Source: Lysinibacillus sp. PLM2
GTDB taxonomy: Bacteria; Bacillota; Bacilli; Bacillales_A; Planococcaceae
Assembly (NCBI GenBank): GCA_023168345.1
Contig: AP025689.1
Span: forward strand, 1,672,001 to 1,736,000
Reading direction: 5' to 3'
DNA: 64,000 nt
Part shown: one piece after another, positions 1 through 9,559 of the stretch
Position numbering within the stretch: position 1 is the first letter of the stretch
Layout: each line of letters begins with the position of its first letter
Made by a program: the position numbers and the translations under genes
The notes under the pieces: model-generated
Told to the model about the DNA's origin: nothing
Seen by the model: the letters and a program-made list of their open reading frames with translations, nothing else
Database searches by the model: none

Positions 1-2
1 CG

Positions 3-2357
3 ACACGTATAGAAAAAGGATTAAATAAAATGGAAGGTGTCGAGCAAGCGACTGTCAACCTAGCACTAGAAAAGTCATCGATTAAATATGATTCGTCAAA
101 ACTGAGTGAAACCGATTTTGAAAAGAAAATTGAGGCACTTGGCTACGGTGTTGTTAAACAGAAAGCTGAATTTGATATTACAGGGATGACTTGTGCTGCC
201 TGTGCTACACGGATTGAAAAAGGGTTAAATAAAATTGAAGGTGTTTCATTTGCAAATGTCAATTTTGCACTTGAAAAAGCAACACTCGAATTTAATCCCT
301 CAGAAGTAACTATTTCAGACATTATTGCAAAAGTAGAGAATTTAGGTTACGGTGCACATCAAAAGCAAGAGGATAAAGAACAAGTTGATTACCGAGAAAA
401 GCACATTAAAGATCAACAACGTAAGTTCATTTTTTCTGCTATTTTGTCGTTACCATTATTATGGACGATGGTTGGACACTTTACATTTACATCGTTCTTA
501 TATGTACCCGATCTCTTAATGAATCCATGGATACAAATGATTTTAGCAACACCAGTACAATTTATTATTGGAAAACAATTTTATGTAGGTGCATATAAAG
601 CACTTCGAAATGGTAGTGCAAATATGGATGTACTTGTTGTCATGGGTACTTCAGCAGCATATTTCTATAGTGTTTACCAAGCAATTGTTACTACCCGTTC
701 TGTACACATGCCTCAGCTATACTTCGAAACAAGTGCCGTATTGATTACATTAATTCTATTAGGTAAATTATTTGAAGCAAAGGCAAAAGGTCGTTCATCT
801 GAGGCCATAAAAAAATTAATGGGGCTACAAGCTAAAACTGCAATTGTTTTACGAAATGGAGTTGAAAAAGAAGTTCCATTAGAGGAAGTAGTTATTGATG
901 ACATCATATTTGTAAAACCAGGTGAGAAAATTCCAGTTGATGGTGAGGTAATAGAAGGCACAACAGCAGTTGATGAATCGATGTTAACAGGTGAAAGTTT
1001 ACCAGTAGATAAAACAGCGGGGGATGTTTTATATGGCTCAACAATTAATAAAAATGGTTTCATTAAAATGAAGGCAACAAAAGTTGGACGTGATACTGCA
1101 CTAGCCCAAATCATTAAGGTTGTGGAAGATGCACAAGGATCAAAAGCTCCTATTCAACGTTTGGCTGATACAATTTCTGGTATTTTTGTCCCAATAGTAA
1201 TAGGAATAGCAGTTATCTCATTTCTAGTATGGATTTTGTGGGTAAATCCAGGTAACTTTACTCAGGCACTTGAGGTCTTAATTGCAATTCTTGTTATTGC
1301 ATGTCCATGTGCACTTGGGTTAGCAACACCGACTTCAATAATGGCTGGTTCAGGTCGTGCTGCAGAGTTCGGTATTTTATTTAAAGGTGGAGAGCACTTA
1401 GAGCAAACTCAAGCTATTGACACAGTAGTAGTTGATAAAACAGGTACTGTAACACACGGTAAACCTGTTTTAACAAATGTTTTATTAGCAACTGGTCAAG
1501 ACGAAAACACGTTCTTATCACTTATTGGTGCGGCAGAAAAACAATCTGAACACCCATTAGCACAGGCAATAGTTGAAGGTATTCAAGAAAAAGGCGTCGA
1601 GCTTGGCAATGTCCAATATTTCGAAGCGATTCCTGGTTATGGTGTTCAAGCAACTGTTTCAGGTCAAGGTGTGATTATTGGTACACGAAAACTAATGCAA
1701 CAATATGGTATTGAGATTCAATCAATTCTTGCTGCGATGGAAGAGTTAGAAAGAAACGGCAAAACTGCTATGTTAGCTGCAATTAATGGACAATATGCTG
1801 GGATTGTTGCTGTAGCAGATACAATTAAAGAAACATCTAAAGAGGCAGTTCGTCGTTTACGAGAAATGGATATTCAAGTTATTATGATAACTGGTGATAA
1901 CGAGCGAACTGCACAAGCGATTGGGAAAGAGGTAGGCGTTGACGCGATAATTGCAGAAGTACTTCCGGAAGGTAAAGCGGATGAAGTGAAAAAATTACAA
2001 AATCAAGGTAAAAAAGTGGCAATGGTCGGAGATGGTATTAATGACGCACCAGCATTAGCAACAGCTAATATAGGTATGGCAATTGGTACTGGTACAGATG
2101 TAGCGATGGAAGCGGCGGATATTACATTAATTCGAGGAGACTTAAACAGCATTGCAGATGCAATTCTAATGAGTCGTAAAACAATGCTAAATATTAAACA
2201 AAATCTATTCTGGGCATTTGCCTATAACACAGTGGGTATTCCAATTGCCGCAGTTGGATTACTTGCACCATGGGTAGCAGGAGCTGCGATGGCATTTAGT
2301 TCGGTTTCGGTTGTATTAAACGCTTTACGTTTACAAAGAGTGAAACTGAATAAATAA
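3..2357 (+). CDS. copA: Copper-exporting P1B-type ATPase CopA (5' end cut by window edge)
   Basis: This protein pumps Cu(I) out of the cytoplasm using ATP. The reading frame is open to the window edge, and the first visible residues ([12 protein letters not shown]) are the tail of a first heavy-metal-associated domain, so the true start lies upstream. A complete second HMA domain with GMTCAACA follows. Then come membrane segments, the TGES actuator motif, the CPC metal site in ACPCALG, the DKTGT phosphorylation site, the SEHPLA nucleotide-site motif and GDGINDAPA. The visible length is about 784 codons of a usual 800. A csoR-copZ pair would normally precede it but is outside view. A decayed copy of that operon lies at 25726-26350. 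The next gene starts after a terminator, so copA ends its own transcript. Confidence 0.96.
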   Translation, partial: TRIEKGLNKMEGVEQATVNLALEKSSIKYDSSKLSETDFEKKIEALGYGVVKQKAEFDITGMTCAACATRIEKGLNKIEGVSFANVNFALEKATLEFNPSEVTISDIIAKVENLGYGAHQKQEDKEQVDYREKHIKDQQRKFIFSAILSLPLLWTMVGHFTFTSFLYVPDLLMNPWIQMILATPVQFIIGKQFYVGAYKALRNGSANMDVLVVMGTSAAYFYSVYQAIVTTRSVHMPQLYFETSAVLITLILLGKLFEAKAKGRSSEAIKKLMGLQAKTAIVLRNGVEKEVPLEEVVIDDIIFVKPGEKIPVDGEVIEGTTAVDESMLTGESLPVDKTAGDVLYGSTINKNGFIKMKATKVGRDTALAQIIKVVEDAQGSKAPIQRLADTISGIFVPIVIGIAVISFLVWILWVNPGNFTQALEVLIAILVIACPCALGLATPTSIMAGSGRAAEFGILFKGGEHLEQTQAIDTVVVDKTGTVTHGKPVLTNVLLATGQDENTFLSLIGAAEKQSEHPLAQAIVEGIQEKGVELGNVQYFEAIPGYGVQATVSGQGVIIGTRKLMQQYGIEIQSILAAMEELERNGKTAMLAAINGQYAGIVAVADTIKETSKEAVRRLREMDIQVIMITGDNERTAQAIGKEVGVDAIIAEVLPEGKADEVKKLQNQGKKVAMVGDGINDAPALATANIGMAIGTGTDVAMEAADITLIRGDLNSIADAILMSRKTMLNIKQNLFWAFAYNTVGIPIAAVGLLAPWVAGAAMAFSSVSVVLNALRLQRVKLNK

Positions 2358-2413
2358 ATTAAACTTTTATATAGAGTAGATTAAAGGAAGGAAGTTTACT
2401 CTATTAACTAATG

Positions 2414-2444
2414 GGCGTTCATCCAATAGGGTAAACGCCTTTTT
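2414..2444 (+). terminator. Rho-independent terminator after copA
   Basis: GGCGTT and AACGCC form a 6-bp stem around a 14-base loop, followed by five T. It lies 57 bases after the copA stop and separates copA from the ccdA operon. Confidence 0.6.
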
Positions 2445-2538
2445 AGTTTGATCGATTTCGTGGTAAAGAATGTCAGTATTATTTCGAAGTCTTTTAATTT
2501 TTTATAAGTAGGGTCTTTTTTCTTTGTATTCAATTCTT

Positions 2539-2572
2539 TCTTCATAAATTCTGCACATTTATTATTTATACT
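2539..2572 (+). promoter_or_regulatory. Direct-repeat promoter of the ccdA-resA-two-component operon
   Basis: Two 11-base direct repeats, TCTTCATAAAT (2539-2549) and TCTGCACATTT (2550-2560), are followed after exactly 6 bases by TATACT as the -10. No normal -35 is present, because the second repeat occupies that place. This is the layout expected for activation by an OmpR/PhoB-type regulator. The same layout recurs at 9472, 12845, 15481, 22781 and 29999. Since this operon encodes such a regulator, autoregulation is inferred. Confidence 0.65.
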
Positions 2573-2635
2573 CTTAATGAAATGATTATTAATAATCGAT
2601 TTCAGTAATTCAATTGAAAGGTTCGTGACAACATT

Positions 2636-3346
2636 TTGGCTGAACAATTAAATTTCTTTCTTGCATTCGGAGCAGGGCTTTTGTCGTTTATTTCACCATG
2701 TTCTCTTCCGTTATATCCCGCATTTCTTTCTTATGTTACTGGAATGTCCTTTAATGAATTGAAAGAAGAGAAAGGAATATTTCAAAAGAGAGCACTAATT
2801 CATACGATATTATTTTTAATTGGATTTTCGATAATCTTTTTGGCTTTAGGACTTTCAACTTCCATAATTGGACAAATCTTCATACAGTATCAAGATTTAC
2901 TAAGACAAATTGGTGCACTATTTATGGTTATCTTTGGTTTAGTAATTCTTGGTTTCTTCAAATTTGATTTTTTAAGTTCCGAAAAAAGAATCCAGTTTAA
3001 GAAAAGACCTAAAGGATATATTGGTTCTGTTTTGATTGGAATAGGTTTTGCAGCTGGGTGGACTCCCTGTACAGGTCCAATCCTTGCAGGTGTCATTGCG
3101 TTAGGAATTTCAAATCCAAGTCAGGGAATTATCTATATGTTATTTTATGTACTTGGTTTTTCTATTCCATTCCTAGTAATGTCTCTATTTATTGGGAGAA
3201 TGAAATTTCTTCAAAAAAGAAGCGACCTATTTATGAAAATAGGTGGGATTATAATGATTATGATGGGTGTCCTATTATACTTTGATTTAATGACAATGAT
3301 TATTACGTTCTTAATACCATACTTCGGTGGATTTACAGGATTTTAA
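2636..3346 (+). CDS. ccdA: CcdA-type thiol-disulfide electron transfer membrane protein
   Basis: CcdA proteins carry reducing equivalents from cytoplasmic thioredoxin across the membrane to extracytoplasmic ResA-type thioredoxins. The 236-residue product has about six membrane helices. It carries both hallmark cysteine motifs: FISPCSLPLYPAFLSY near residue 20 and GWTPCTGPILAGV near residue 140. The start is TTG, preceded by GAAAGG about 14 bases upstream, which is a weak site. The ResA-like gene follows by 42 bases, which is the expected functional partner. It is the first gene of a six-gene operon that also carries the two-component system. Confidence 0.9.
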   Translation: MAEQLNFFLAFGAGLLSFISPCSLPLYPAFLSYVTGMSFNELKEEKGIFQKRALIHTILFLIGFSIIFLALGLSTSIIGQIFIQYQDLLRQIGALFMVIFGLVILGFFKFDFLSSEKRIQFKKRPKGYIGSVLIGIGFAAGWTPCTGPILAGVIALGISNPSQGIIYMLFYVLGFSIPFLVMSLFIGRMKFLQKRSDLFMKIGGIIMIMMGVLLYFDLMTMIITFLIPYFGGFTGF

Positions 3347-3388
3347 CACTTTATTAGACACAAATTTAAGAAAGGATATTACTTAATT

Positions 3389-3928
3389 ATGGATAAAAAA
3401 AAGAGACGTAGAGTAGTAAGATTTGTTATTCTACTATTATTATTTTCTGCAATAATATTTACTATTTATACAAGTTTAACGAAAGAAAAAGCTGAAGTTT
3501 TACAAGTAGGTGATGTTGCTCCGGATTTCGTACTTATAGATATGAATGGTGTAGAACACAGGTTATCTAATTATAGGGGACAAGGGGTCTTTTTAAACTT
3601 TTGGGGTACTTGGTGCAAACCTTGTGAAAGAGAGTTTCCTATAATTAATCGTTATTACCAAGTATATAAAACAGAAGGTCTTCAGGTTTTAGCAGTAAAT
3701 ATTGCTGAATCGGATTTTGTAGTTCAAAATTACATTGATCGTAAAGGATTAACATTCCCTGTATTAATCGATAAAAGTAAAAGCGTAATGGGTACATATA
3801 ATATTAATCCTTTACCAACAACAGTTCTTATTAATCCGGAAGGAAAAATAGAGAATATTATTACTGGGGAAATGAGTGAAACGGCTATACGCAGTTATAT
3901 GGAACAGATATTGCCAAGTAAAAATTAA
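3389..3928 (+). CDS. ResA/TlpA-like membrane-anchored thioredoxin
   Basis: This is an extracytoplasmic thiol-disulfide oxidoreductase. An N-terminal signal anchor (residues about 8-28, after KKKRRR) is followed by an AhpC/TSA-Redoxin fold with the WCKPC active site in FWGTWCKPCEREFP. The cis-Pro motif is NPLPTT. The length of 179 is typical of ResA. It lies between ccdA and the sensor kinase, so CcdA is the likely electron donor. The target may be thiols of secreted copper proteins or cytochrome c; that is inference. A second paralogue is at 23973. Confidence 0.9.
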   Translation: MDKKKRRRVVRFVILLLLFSAIIFTIYTSLTKEKAEVLQVGDVAPDFVLIDMNGVEHRLSNYRGQGVFLNFWGTWCKPCEREFPIINRYYQVYKTEGLQVLAVNIAESDFVVQNYIDRKGLTFPVLIDKSKSVMGTYNINPLPTTVLINPEGKIENIITGEMSETAIRSYMEQILPSKN

Positions 3929-3984
3929 ATTAACGTTTGAATCCTTAAGCAAGATTATCTTAAGGATGGAGGAATTAAATAATT

Positions 3985-5346
3985 ATGAACAAAGTTTCTA
4001 TAAAACTGGCTACATGCTTTTTTATTGTAGTGCTTGTCATGGAATGCTTTCTTATGGTTTATCTTCATCGAAAAATTATCCATACCAGAGTTGAAGAAGA
4101 GTTTTCCTTATTATTATCGAATGGTGCAAACCACAGAGATGTATTAGTTGAGAATTATTCTGATACTACAATAAAACATATTGTACTGATGGAAATGAAT
4201 GAGGAGAGAGAAGTTGTCATTACCGATAATAGAGGTAACATTATAGGAAATTCTGGGACAAACAGCAACTTTTTAGAAGTATACAATCCATTAATAAAAG
4301 GTTTAGAAGAAGGTAAGGATAGGATATTAATCTCCGATTGGGAAAACTCGCCTTATATAGTTAGTATTCATCCCTATAAAGTTAGTGAAATTGAGTTTGG
4401 TCATGTTGTGATGTTTCAAAGTACAAACTCACTTAATCAAATGGTTAGCTACTTGAATGTTCACTTCGCAATAGCGGGAGTAACCAGTTTTGTAGTGCTT
4501 TTACTAATTTACGCTGTATTATCAAAAGTGATCACAAGACCATTAATACGGATGAAAGAGGCAACGGAAAAATTAAGTAAAGGTGAATTTAATGTTAGCC
4601 TTCCTAAATTAGGGAAAGACGAACTTGGTGAATTGTCTTTTTCTATTCAAAAACTGGCCAATGATTTGGAGAGACTAAAAAAAGATCGGAATGAATTTCT
4701 TGCTTCGGTTTCACACGAATTAAGTACACCTTTAACTTATTTAATTGGCTACTCTAATGTTGCAATGAGAGATGGATTGGGTAACGAGGAAAGAAAACAA
4801 TATCTTGAAATTATTGGTGAAGAATCAAACAAGATGAAAGAGTTAGTTAAGAATTTATTAGATCTTGCAAGAATGGATGAAAACTCTTTTACGGTAACAA
4901 AAACCAATTTTGATTCACAACCATTCCTTGAGGATATTTGTAAACTTGTTGCACCATCTTTTGAATTGAAAAACATTAAACTAAACTTGAAAACTAATGG
5001 AAATTTTACAATATTTGCTGACTCAATTCGCTTAGGGCAAATAATTGTAAATTTATTAGATAATGCATTGAAATATTCTAAAGAAAATACGGAAGTACTA
5101 TTAGAAGCTTATAAAAATGGAGATAAAACTGTTGTTAAGGTCATTGATTCTGGAATCGGTATTCCCTCGGAAGAATTAGATTTTATCTTTGAGAAATTAT
5201 ACCGTGTTGAAAAATCACGATCGCGAGTATATGGTGGTTCAGGAATTGGATTAGCTGTTGTTAAAGAGTTAGTCGAAGCACATGGCGGTACTATTAGTGT
5301 GGAAAGTAATTTAGGAATTGGTAGTACATTTACCATTATTATTTAA
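3985..5346 (+). CDS. Sensor histidine kinase of the copper-island two-component system
   Basis: This is a membrane sensor kinase of 453 residues. Segments in order are a first membrane helix (about 7-27), an extracytoplasmic sensor region of about 130 residues, a second helix (about 158-180), HAMP (about 180-232), a HisKA domain with the phospho-accepting His244 in SVSHELSTPL, and HATPase_c with NLLDNALKYS, DSGIGI and GGSGIGL. GGAGG lies 13 bases upstream of the start, which is rather far. The response regulator follows directly. The signal is not known. Its operon partners and the neighbouring copper genes suggest an envelope metal or redox signal, and the sensor loop shows no obvious Met or His cluster. 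Confidence 0.93.
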   Translation: MNKVSIKLATCFFIVVLVMECFLMVYLHRKIIHTRVEEEFSLLLSNGANHRDVLVENYSDTTIKHIVLMEMNEEREVVITDNRGNIIGNSGTNSNFLEVYNPLIKGLEEGKDRILISDWENSPYIVSIHPYKVSEIEFGHVVMFQSTNSLNQMVSYLNVHFAIAGVTSFVVLLLIYAVLSKVITRPLIRMKEATEKLSKGEFNVSLPKLGKDELGELSFSIQKLANDLERLKKDRNEFLASVSHELSTPLTYLIGYSNVAMRDGLGNEERKQYLEIIGEESNKMKELVKNLLDLARMDENSFTVTKTNFDSQPFLEDICKLVAPSFELKNIKLNLKTNGNFTIFADSIRLGQIIVNLLDNALKYSKENTEVLLEAYKNGDKTVVKVIDSGIGIPSEELDFIFEKLYRVEKSRSRVYGGSGIGLAVVKELVEAHGGTISVESNLGIGSTFTIII

Positions 5347-5362
5347 ATATGGGGGTGGGAAT

Positions 5363-6049
5363 ATGCCCAAAACGCAAACCATTCTTTTGGTTGATGATGA
5401 GCAAAGAATGTTAGATTTAGTTGAATTATTTCTTATTCCACATGGATATAAGTGCATCAAAGTTACGAGTGGTAGTGAAGCAATAAAAATAATAGAGAGA
5501 GAAAAAGTTCAACTTATCCTATTAGATGTCATGATGCCTGAAATGAACGGATGGGAAGTATGTGAACAAATCCGTGAATTCACAAATGTTCCAATCATCA
5601 TGTTGACTGCTAGATCAGATAAGGAAGACTTAGTTAAAGGTTTAAATATTGGTGCTGATGACTATATTTCAAAGCCGTTTAATGAAAAGGAGTTAGTCGC
5701 TAGAGTAAATGCGGTACTTAGAAGATTCCCAGATGATGAAGAGGAACAAAATATGATTAAGTTTAATGATTTTTATTTGGATCAAGAAACATACGCATTA
5801 CATTACTTGGATTTAACTGTTCAACTGACACTTAAAGAATTCAATCTATTAAAAGCTATGATTTCAAGACCGACAAAAACGTTTACAAGAGAGGAATTAA
5901 TGAGCGCTGCTTGGGAATATGAAACAGATACGGATATAAGAACAATAGACTCCCATATCCGTAATTTGAGAGATAAACTCGGAAAAGCAGGGTTACCAAC
6001 TAATGATTTCCTTAAAACCGTTTGGGGAATTGGATATAAGTGGAGTTAA
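5363..6049 (+). CDS. OmpR/PhoB-family response regulator
   Basis: This is a DNA-binding response regulator of 228 residues. The receiver domain has the DDE acidic patch near residue 10, the phospho-acceptor Asp55 in LLDVMMPEMNG and the KPF motif. The C-terminal winged helix ends in TVWGIGYKWS, typical of the OmpR class. I start it at ATG 5363 because GGGGGTGGGA lies just before it; an upstream GTG would overlap the kinase stop. OmpR-class regulators bind 11-bp direct repeats. Six such repeat promoters occur in this window, including one upstream of this operon, so it is the best candidate for their regulator (inference). Confidence 0.94.
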   Translation: MPKTQTILLVDDEQRMLDLVELFLIPHGYKCIKVTSGSEAIKIIEREKVQLILLDVMMPEMNGWEVCEQIREFTNVPIIMLTARSDKEDLVKGLNIGADDYISKPFNEKELVARVNAVLRRFPDDEEEQNMIKFNDFYLDQETYALHYLDLTVQLTLKEFNLLKAMISRPTKTFTREELMSAAWEYETDTDIRTIDSHIRNLRDKLGKAGLPTNDFLKTVWGIGYKWS

Positions 6050-6062
6050 AGGAGAATTAATA

Positions 6063-6986
6063 ATGAAAAAGTATACAATGATATTTAGCCTTTTAATGTT
6101 AGTTTTAATTTTAACAGCCTGTAGTTCTGGTGGAAATATTGAGTTTCAATACGGTAATGTAACAAATAATCAAATAGATCATATTCATGGTGCAGGCTAT
6201 ATAAATGGAGAAAATAACGTTGTAATTGCTACTCATACAGGTTTATATTCATACGGTGAAGAAGGTTGGAAAGAGGCAAGTAGTCAGAAACATGATTATA
6301 TGGGATTCCAAGCTGTAAATGATGGTTTCTTTGCAAGTGGACACCCGGGTCAAGGTTCTGACCTTGAAAATCCTTTCGGGCTAATTAAAAGTACGGATAA
6401 AGGTGCAAGTTTTGAAAAATTGGCATTTTATGGGGAAATAGATTTCCACTATCTTGCTGCCGGTTATAATTCAAATGCAATTTATGTATTTAATGAAATG
6501 CTGACAGAAAATTTAAATGGGGGTCTACATTACTCAACTGACGAAGGTAAAAATTGGACTGCATCTGCTTTAAACGGTTTTGATTCTACGTATATTTCTA
6601 ATTTTGCTACACATCCAACAAAAAGCGAACTACTTGTTGTCGGAAGCAAAGATGGACTCTACATTTCTGAAGATTTTGGTCAAAACGTAGTAAAGTTTAA
6701 TTCTGCAAGCATGATTTCTTACGTTACATTAACTGAATCTGGAGGCTATTACACAAATTTTGATGATTCGTATGTTTATTTAAAATCATTTACTTTTGAC
6801 AGTGCAAATGAAAAAGAAATTTTACTACCAGAGGAAATAATGAAAGACCCTATTATCTTAATTGCTTCTAATCCAAATAACAATGAAGAAATAACGATCG
6901 TTACAAATAACTTAAATATTTATTTAACAAAAGATCATGGACTTAATTGGGAGAAATTAGCTTCAAATGGTGAATTAACGAAATAA
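6063..6986 (+). CDS. F510_1955-type beta-propeller lipoprotein
   Basis: This is a secreted lipoprotein of 307 residues. The signal peptide ends in the lipobox LTAC followed by SSGG. The mature part carries the HIHGAGYI start and repeated SxDxGxxW/F Asp-box-like turns (STDKGASF, STDEGKNW, SEDFGQN, TKDHGLNW), the pattern of a BNR or sialidase-like propeller. NCBI names this family F510_1955 glycosylhydrolase, but no catalytic activity is evident here. The start is ATG 6063, preceded by AAAGGAG. Members are common in bacillar copper or silver cassettes. Its position after the two-component genes suggests an envelope accessory or sensing role. Confidence 0.82.
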   Translation: MKKYTMIFSLLMLVLILTACSSGGNIEFQYGNVTNNQIDHIHGAGYINGENNVVIATHTGLYSYGEEGWKEASSQKHDYMGFQAVNDGFFASGHPGQGSDLENPFGLIKSTDKGASFEKLAFYGEIDFHYLAAGYNSNAIYVFNEMLTENLNGGLHYSTDEGKNWTASALNGFDSTYISNFATHPTKSELLVVGSKDGLYISEDFGQNVVKFNSASMISYVTLTESGGYYTNFDDSYVYLKSFTFDSANEKEILLPEEIMKDPIILIASNPNNNEEITIVTNNLNIYLTKDHGLNWEKLASNGELTK

Positions 6987-7007
6987 AATAAGGGAATGGA
7001 ATTTACA

Positions 7008-7742
7008 ATGTATAGTTTTCTATCAGACATAAGTAGAATGATTATCGAACCAATTTCAGTATTCCTGAATTCCTATGAACATTCCCCGATTGTTGTTGTA
7101 ATGTTGCTTGGATTAATTGGCGCATTTGCACCCTGTCAATTAACCGGAAATATTAGTGCCATTACGTTTTATGGAAATAGAACGATCCAAAAAGGGGAAA
7201 TTTGGACTGAAATTGCATTCTTTATATTTGGAAAAGTAGTTGTCTTCAGTTTAATAGGTTGGCTTGCTTGGATTTTTGGACAGGCATTTGAATCAGAGTT
7301 GACAAAGTACTTTGTAATATTCAGAAAAGCAATCGGCCCATTATTAATCATAACGGGTTTAGTACTACTTGGCTTGTTTAAGATGAAATTTCTTGGGCAA
7401 ATCACTGATCGTATTCCAGTAAGAATGAAAGAAGGAAAACTGGGCTCCTTTTTATTAGGCGCAAGTTTTTCACTCGCATTTTGTCCAACGATGTTTGTAC
7501 TGTTTTTTGTTTGGTTAATGCCTACCGTTGTCACTACTTCTTATGGTTTCGCACTACCAGCAGTTTTTGGACTCGCGACTTCTATTCCTTTATTACTAAT
7601 TTTTGCTTTACTAGAAGCTTTTGATACAAAACGAGCAATCATGAAGAATAGTAGAAATATAGGAAAACTTGTACAAAAAACAGCAGGTGTAATTCTTATA
7701 ATTATTGGGTTATTTGATACGCTCACATATTGGGGAATATAG
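7008..7742 (+). CDS. CcdA/TauE-SafE-like polytopic membrane protein
   Basis: The product is 244 residues with about six membrane helices. It has two cysteine-containing helices, AFAPCQLTGN near residue 40 and LAFCPTMFVLFF near residue 160. These mirror the paired Cys motifs of CcdA/DsbD and of the UreH-like sulfite exporter (TauE/SafE) fold. I start it at ATG 7008 because AGGGAATGGA ends 7 bases before it; the in-frame ATG at 6996 sits on the ribosome site itself. It is the last gene of the operon and is followed by a terminator. A role in thiol transfer or metal transport is possible, and the substrate is not known. Confidence 0.8.
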   Translation: MYSFLSDISRMIIEPISVFLNSYEHSPIVVVMLLGLIGAFAPCQLTGNISAITFYGNRTIQKGEIWTEIAFFIFGKVVVFSLIGWLAWIFGQAFESELTKYFVIFRKAIGPLLIITGLVLLGLFKMKFLGQITDRIPVRMKEGKLGSFLLGASFSLAFCPTMFVLFFVWLMPTVVTTSYGFALPAVFGLATSIPLLLIFALLEAFDTKRAIMKNSRNIGKLVQKTAGVILIIIGLFDTLTYWGI

Positions 7743-7758
7743 GTGAAAATGGTTTGAA

Positions 7759-7788
7759 AAAATGCTTGAATATTTTTAAGCATTTTTT
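7759..7788 (+). terminator. Terminator of the ccdA-to-TauE operon
   Basis: AATGCTT (7761-7767) pairs with AAGCATT (7778-7784), with flanking A and T runs extending the stem and a T tract on the 3' side. Confidence 0.8.
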
Positions 7789-7918
7789 ATTTGCTTTTTA
7801 TATATCTAATTAAAAAATACCTAAAATATTGTAGTTTTCTAAGAAAGAATGATCATTTAAAACAAAATTTGATTATTTAAAATAAAGATTGATAATTTAT
7901 TAATAAATTTTGATTAAA

Positions 7919-7946
7919 AATCCTGTGTTGATATGCAGGATTTTTT
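7919..7946 (+). terminator. Second terminator-like hairpin without an obvious gene
   Basis: AATCCTG pairs with CAGGATT around a 10-base loop and is followed by a T tract. No gene lies between this and the hairpin at 7759, so it may be left from a lost gene. The rest of 7789-8074 is very AT-rich with near-repeats of GATTATTTAAAA type and no coding signal. Confidence 0.55.
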
Positions 7947-8086
7947 CGTTTCTTCACTATCGGGCCATATTATTGAACAACACTTTAATAAATCTTGATA
8001 TTTATGTTAATATTTAGGTGAGATTGTGAAGAAATGTACTTAAACAAAAAGGGCAGGTTTCTTTAATAAGAAAGGTGGAATATGTA

Positions 8087-8545
8087 TTGTACTATAATGT
8101 AACGATAAATATCCCAGTTTATACAGATGCTAATTCAACCTTTCCAAAGCCAGTTGGTGAAAATTATGATTATTGGTTTCCACTATTAAAATTCTTCTTA
8201 ACAAAATCAGACACTATTGAAATTCATTGTTGGAACGAGGAAATTGATACGATTAATGAAATCCAATCATTATATAACAGCAAAATGGAGATGGTTAGAG
8301 AAGAAAATCTAACTATCTTTAAACTTATAAAGTCAATAATAACAATAGATTATCTATTGAATAATAATGTAAATATAAACGGTGAGTTGAAGTGGTTCAC
8401 AGTTAATTTAGAAAAATTTATGAAGCCTATGTTTCATTCAGGACATTGGGGAACAGAATTCTTTATACCCAATGTTACCAAAGAAGATATTGTATTCATC
8501 AAAAGTATCATACCAAGACAAGCGATTCTTCATGAGTTTTTATAA
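8087..8545 (+). CDS. Hypothetical protein, about 152 residues
   Basis: I do not recognise a family. The protein is soluble-looking, without signal peptide or membrane helix. It has aromatic-rich stretches (YDYWFPLLKFF, HSGHWGTEFF), a mixed helical centre and ends in RQAILHEFL. I prefer the TTG at 8087, which has AAAGGTGG about 8 bases upstream. The in-frame GTG at 8075 lies inside that ribosome site. It stands alone between two terminators (7919 and 8828). Confidence 0.6.
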   Translation: MYYNVTINIPVYTDANSTFPKPVGENYDYWFPLLKFFLTKSDTIEIHCWNEEIDTINEIQSLYNSKMEMVREENLTIFKLIKSIITIDYLLNNNVNINGELKWFTVNLEKFMKPMFHSGHWGTEFFIPNVTKEDIVFIKSIIPRQAILHEFL

Positions 8546-8681
8546 CTTTATTATTCAACTATTGGGGCAGTTTACTTTAATAAAGAGAATAGCGTTTGTT
8601 GGAATCATATCATGGGCAATTTTTAGTTTTTCAATAAAGTCTTTAAATCATGAAATAATACGAACGGGGGCTTTAAATTAA
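8532..8681 (+). CDS. Possible small membrane protein overlapping the previous gene
   Basis: An ORF of 49 codons starts with ATG 14 bases before the stop of the 8087 gene, in another frame. It encodes one hydrophobic helix (IAFVGIISWAIFSFSI). No convincing ribosome site precedes it. The overlap and the common terminator at 8828 would fit translational coupling, but it could be chance. Confidence 0.25.
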   Translation: MSFYNFIIQLLGQFTLIKRIAFVGIISWAIFSFSIKSLNHEIIRTGALN

Positions 8682-8827
8682 AGATCATGTGGTTACCAAA
8701 GATAACTTTTTTCTTATTAAATTAACCGGTCAGATTAGTTGAAGAGTAGTGATTATATAAAATGGGCTATATTGAAGGTTAAAAAAGAATATAAATTATT
8801 AATGTAGAATTGTACTTAAATTAATGG

Positions 8828-8860
8828 GGACGATTGCACATAAAGGCAATCGTCCTTTTC
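8828..8860 (+). terminator. Terminator after the hypothetical genes
   Basis: A perfect 10-bp stem, GGACGATTGC with GCAATCGTCC, is followed by TTTT on the plus strand. It ends the 8087-8681 transcript and may also slow the convergent 9219 gene. Confidence 0.8.
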
Positions 8861-8913
8861 TTGTTAAAGTAAAATAGTAGGAGAGTAGTAAGTTAGGAAT
8901 TGCTATTAAAAAA

Positions 8914-9219
8914 CTAAAAGCCAAGCTTCTTAACAACATACTCTTCTGTTGCATTACTGAGTAAGTCTTCCCAAGAATCGAAGTTTGATTTGTTTCTGAT
9001 AAACTCATCCATTTCGTCATCGGGAATATCTTCAATGTTTTTATACTTGCTGAAAATCTCACTATTTTCAAATTCAACAAAGCCATTGAAATCTGTGTTT
9101 TTTATTAAAAAAGTATCCGTTAATAACTCAGTAATCGGAATTGATTTAGTTTCTGATAATTCTTTAGCTCCATTTTGTAATTTCTTTAGTTTGTTTAGTC
9201 CAGTGATTTTAACGCCCAT
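8914..9219 (-). CDS. Hypothetical protein of a small bacillar family
   Basis: The product is 101 residues. The N-terminus MGVKITGLNKLKKLQNGAKE, followed by a SIPITELLTD segment, is a pattern I recall from small phage- or plasmid-associated Bacillales proteins of unknown function. The acidic C-terminal half has no membrane helix. The start is ATG at 9219, with AAAGGAGGTG at the proper distance; a GTG 9 bases further upstream falls inside the Shine-Dalgarno sequence. It is transcribed alone, convergent with the preceding gene. Confidence 0.7.
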   Translation of the reverse strand: MGVKITGLNKLKKLQNGAKELSETKSIPITELLTDTFLIKNTDFNGFVEFENSEIFSKYKNIEDIPDDEMDEFIRNKSNFDSWEDLLSNATEEYVVKKLGF

Positions 9220-9471
9220 TAATGACACCTCCTTTAATTGTAAATATTCTACAGAAAAGAAGAGAACCCTTTAATATGGAAATGGGGGGGAGCATTAATA
9301 TTCCACAATCGTACACCTTTAATTTAATAGTTTATCAAACTTTAATTCAAGCCAACAAATATATCTAAAACTCAAATAATATTAACTGCAACCAGTACAA
9401 TTATAGGTTTTAAATATATTTAAAAAGTAAATTGAATATAAGAAGTATTACGTTTTAATTACATTATTTAT

Positions 9472-9505
9472 TTCCTTTAATTTCTCCATAATTTTTTCAT
9501 ATTTT
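9472..9505 (+). promoter_or_regulatory. Direct-repeat promoter of the carboxypeptidase gene
   Basis: TTCCTTTAATT (9472-9482) and TCTCCATAATT (9483-9493) form an 11-bp direct repeat. TATTTT (9500-9505) follows after 6 bases. The first repeat is weaker than at the other sites (7 of 11 matches to the second). The rest of 9220-9471 is AT-rich and shows no gene. Confidence 0.5.
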
Positions 9506-9559
9506 TTTCTTAAAATACATTAATACATTAGGTAATTTAATATGGGGAGAATAATACAT

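Noticed and set aside
713..1114. 133-codon ORF antisense to copA
   Set aside because: Shadow of the conserved ATPase frame, with no ribosome site.
2408..2647. 79-codon minus-strand ORF in the copA-ccdA gap
   Set aside because: No ribosome site, strongly Lys-rich chance translation of AT-rich DNA. It covers the terminator and the direct-repeat promoter.
7861..7920. GATTATTTAAAA-like near-repeats as iterons
   Set aside because: The copies are short, very AT-rich and irregular, as expected for low-complexity sequence.
8990..9274. 94-codon plus-strand ORF opposite the 8914-9219 gene
   Set aside because: The minus-strand gene has a consensus ribosome site and a soluble protein-like composition. 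The plus ORF is its shadow.
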